Shown here: in pieces, positions 12,260 through 14,393 of the stretch
Layout of the letters: each line of letters opens with the position of its first letter
Position numbering within the stretch: the stretch's first letter is position 1
Assembly: GCA_039024315.1 (NCBI GenBank)
Contig: JBCCQN010000206.1
Span: 1 to 14,393, forward strand
Length of the DNA stretch: 14,393 nt
Source of the DNA: JBCAWW01 sp039024315
GTDB taxonomy: Bacteria > Bacteroidota > Bacteroidia > J057
Direction of reading: 5' to 3'
Position numbers and translations under genes: made by a program
Notes under the pieces: model-generated
Seen by the model: only the letters and a program-made list of their open reading frames with translations
Databases searched by the model: none
What the model was told of the DNA's origin: nothing

Positions 12260-14392
12260 CTATTCTTTGATCACTTTGGTGGCATAAAAGCCCGACTGAT
12301 TTCGGACAAGTAGGATGTAAACACCTGACGAAAAATCACTTATATCTAGGGATTTAGCAGCAGTATTTTCCAAAATCAACTGACCCCTTATATCATATAT
12401 TTTACTTTCTGACACCTCCGGCAAATCAATTTGTAGCCTAGCCGCAGTGGGATTAGGATAAACTTTGAGCGTTTGTAAGCTTTCGTTTTCTAAACCGACC
12501 AGATCTCCTACGGCTAGGACCATTTCATCCACATCGCTGCAGAGCAGACTATCTATCACCATCAAACTGAGATAATGGATCCCGATCCCAAAGTCTGCGG
12601 CGGCTAGTTTGATGCTACTGCTACTATCTCCTGTAGACCAAAGATAGGTGGAGTAAGTGGGATCTACGCTTAGCGCCAGACTATCAGCAATATCAAGGAG
12701 GGTATCTGGGCCAATATTGATCGCTAAATTACTCAGTTCCACACTTACCGCTTTTCGCTCAGTGGCACACTCCCCTTCTAAGCGTTCCCCGAAGTGGAAA
12801 AACACCTCCCCATTCCAATCTCGAGGGAAATAGATATTGGAAAAGTTATGCGCAATCCCACTACCACTAATCATGGTCAGCTCTGGAGTAGAACGTATTT
12901 GGGGATTACTCACACTCCGGTAAGAAAGTCGAGAACCACTATTGGCCAATTGGAGGTAGATGCCGGTAGTGTCATTGGCCGTCAGGCTTAAGCCTCCAAG
13001 AGGCACATTGGTTAAACTCGCCGCATCTACAACATTGACACTGGCTACGCCTAGCAAAGTCCATGGCGTAGGATCAAGCTCAGCGCCCTGATAAGAACCG
13101 CTTTTGTAATAAATCTCTACGTCCTGCACTCCTAAGGTATTGATCTTGACCCCAAAACTATCCACGATCAGGTCCACTTGTGGCAGCAAGTCAAACATAG
13201 TCCCGTTGAAGTTGATGTTGGAATTTAGCGTAGATACTAGCGAATTGCGATAAAACAGGTCTCCTCTGACGGCTTGGGCATACCAAGTTTGATGGGCATT
13301 TATCAGAGGCGTCTGAAAACTAGCCCCTTGCCCTACGATTTGACTAGAGAGGGCATCATCGTACCAAAATACGGTATCGCCAGCCGTAAAGTCAGCCCTG
13401 AGTAAGGTGCTACTTTCTTCGCAAAGGGTGTCTCCCACTAGGTTTATTTCCGGTCGTCCCAAGCTCTGGAAACGATAAATGAGGGTATCATTTGTGGCAA
13501 TACTATCATTGGGATTACTGAGGATCGCCAAAAGCTCATAGTCGCCAGCCTGCAAGGTAGCGGCACTAAAGGCAAAGCTGTCCTGCTCACAATTGATGAG
13601 GGACTGATTGAGGATCAGACTATCCGAAACTTGCAGTCCTAATCCTTCTAGGCTCAGTTCATATTTCAATTGCGTATTGCCTAAGTCGAGCCCGCCCGCA
13701 TTTGCAAAACGAAGCTCAAAAGTAGTACTACTATCGCCACAAGCGTTCGCCAGCATGGCATCTACCGCCAAAAATCCATAATCGGTAAATGGACCAGGCA
13801 CAAATAAGTAGGAGGGTATTTGGGTATCTCTAACCCTTTGAAAGAGGATTTTGTGCCCATCGTCATTGAGGTGTACCCCATCGCCCGAATCGTAGGCAGG
13901 TTCGATTGTATTGTTGGCCGTAGCGATGGTGGTCCAAAAATCAATCGTGAAGGGGGCGTATTTCGCATTGATGGAGTCCCTTACCTCCGCTTGAGCCAAC
14001 AACTGATTTGGATTGCCAAAATTACGGGGCTGCGTGCTACAGATCCAGATGGGTATATTGGCTGCTTGTGCGTGAGCTACCATCGTATCAAAGTTGGCCA
14101 ATTGCTCAGCTACGCTGAAACCCGCCCCCACATCATTGGAGGGTAAATTAATGATAATTGCATCAGGATTTTCATTGATGCCTGCCGTGATATTTTTGTT
14201 AGGATCAGGATTAGGTCTGCCACTAGGAGCTTGATAGCCAGTAGGCATGAGCCGATAAGTATTATAGCCTCCTTGGGCGAGATTGACGACTTGGTTGTCG
14301 GGATTGATGCTTTGGAGATATTGTCTGTAGCGGTTGACCCAAGCACTATCACTACTACTGGCCCCAGAGCCTGCGGCAGTGGAAGAGCCTAA
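12260..14392 (-). CDS. Secreted SGNH hydrolase with Ig-like regions and T9SS sorting domain, 5'-truncated
   Basis: The minus-strand frame stays open to the window edge, so 710 residues are visible and the Met at 14248 is internal; the true start and signal peptide lie outside. Residues 1-200 are an SGNH/GDSL hydrolase: LGSSTAAGSGAS (GSS in place of GDS, nucleophile Ser3), AQGGYNT (Gly), NLPSNDVGAG (Asn), and DGVHLNDDGH (Asp and His). Behind it come an Ig-like stretch (ACGDSSTTFELRFANAGGLD), a second one (INLVGDTLCEESSTLLRA to HQTWYAQAV), a beta-rich module with GVQDVEIYYKSGSYQG, and a PKD-like piece (STYLWSTGDSSSS). The C-terminal 75 residues are a type A Por sorting domain (LKVYPNPTAARLQIDLPE to GVYILLVRNQSGFYATKVI), so the protein is exported by T9SS. 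The substrate, probably an esterified carbohydrate or lipid, is not determined. Confidence 0.92.
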   Translation of the reverse strand, partial: LGSSTAAGSGASSSDSAWVNRYRQYLQSINPDNQVVNLAQGGYNTYRLMPTGYQAPSGRPNPDPNKNITAGINENPDAIIINLPSNDVGAGFSVAEQLANFDTMVAHAQAANIPIWICSTQPRNFGNPNQLLAQAEVRDSINAKYAPFTIDFWTTIATANNTIEPAYDSGDGVHLNDDGHKILFQRVRDTQIPSYLFVPGPFTDYGFLAVDAMLANACGDSSTTFELRFANAGGLDLGNTQLKYELSLEGLGLQVSDSLILNQSLINCEQDSFAFSAATLQAGDYELLAILSNPNDSIATNDTLIYRFQSLGRPEINLVGDTLCEESSTLLRADFTAGDTVFWYDDALSSQIVGQGASFQTPLINAHQTWYAQAVRGDLFYRNSLVSTLNSNINFNGTMFDLLPQVDLIVDSFGVKINTLGVQDVEIYYKSGSYQGAELDPTPWTLLGVASVNVVDAASLTNVPLGGLSLTANDTTGIYLQLANSGSRLSYRSVSNPQIRSTPELTMISGSGIAHNFSNIYFPRDWNGEVFFHFGERLEGECATERKAVSVELSNLAINIGPDTLLDIADSLALSVDPTYSTYLWSTGDSSSSIKLAAADFGIGIHYLSLMVIDSLLCSDVDEMVLAVGDLVGLENESLQTLKVYPNPTAARLQIDLPEVSESKIYDIRGQLILENTAAKSLDISDFSSGVYILLVRNQSGFYATKVIKE

Positions 14393-14393
14393 G

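Noticed and set aside
12781..12796. AGCGTTCCCCGAAGTG, and similar 12-of-16 matches near 9056, 11931 and 12100, as further copies of the dispersed motif
   Set aside because: Four mismatches are within what codon preference in coding DNA could produce, so they were not counted.
13820..14146. Plus-strand 108-codon open frame opposite the SGNH hydrolase
   Set aside because: The minus-strand frame carries all SGNH catalytic blocks here; the opposite frame is a by-product.

Overview
The window looks like chromosomal DNA of a Bacteroidota bacterium, most likely in or near the Saprospiria (class-level placement is tentative). The main evidence is a C-terminal Por-type (T9SS) sorting domain on the large secreted protein at the right edge. 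Supporting points are many short signal peptides and lipoproteins, start codons without Shine-Dalgarno sequences, at least one exact TAnnTTTG promoter element, and families common in this phylum (DUF3995, DUF985 cupin, HPFG-type acyltransferase, FlgO/TolB-like TPR proteins). No rRNA, tRNA, CRISPR, phage or IS transposase was seen. Both edges cut a gene.

Layout. (1) 1-1557: 3' part of a FlgO/TolB-like plus TPR protein whose N-terminus lies off the left edge. (2) 1558-1972: gene-free, holding about 2.4 tandem copies of a 133/134-bp repeat and a perfect inverted repeat just before a TetR gene. (3) 1973-3383: TetR regulator, then two overlapping membrane protein genes (DUF3995 and an unnamed four-helix protein). 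A second operator-like palindrome of the same design stands between regulator and membrane genes, which suggests a self-contained regulon. (4) 3762-7210: a same-strand run of envelope proteins: TPR lipoprotein, DUF1028 protein with a TPR-like tail, a small beta-barrel-like protein, a lipoprotein with a polysaccharide-lyase-like fold, and a second copy of the small barrel protein. (5) 7251-9148: pentapeptide-repeat protein, an unnamed secreted protein and a convergent lipoprotein. (6) 9169-10206: bestrophin-family channel, divergent from the lipoprotein with only 20 bp between. (7) 10207-10844: a long hairpin and what reads as a decayed minus-strand gene. (8) 10845-12205: lysophospholipid acyltransferase and DUF985 cupin, two bases apart. 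(9) 12260-14392: minus-strand SGNH hydrolase with Ig-like regions and a T9SS tail, its N-terminus off the right edge.

The most unusual signal is a 16-bp partly palindromic motif (AGCGTTCTGCGAAGCA and close variants). It occurs in the tandem repeat, in intergenic DNA, and in both orientations inside unrelated coding sequences, including over one gene's start codon. The TetR operator pair and the decayed gene are the other points that deserve checking. Nothing here amounts to a recognisable defence, toxin or biosynthetic system.
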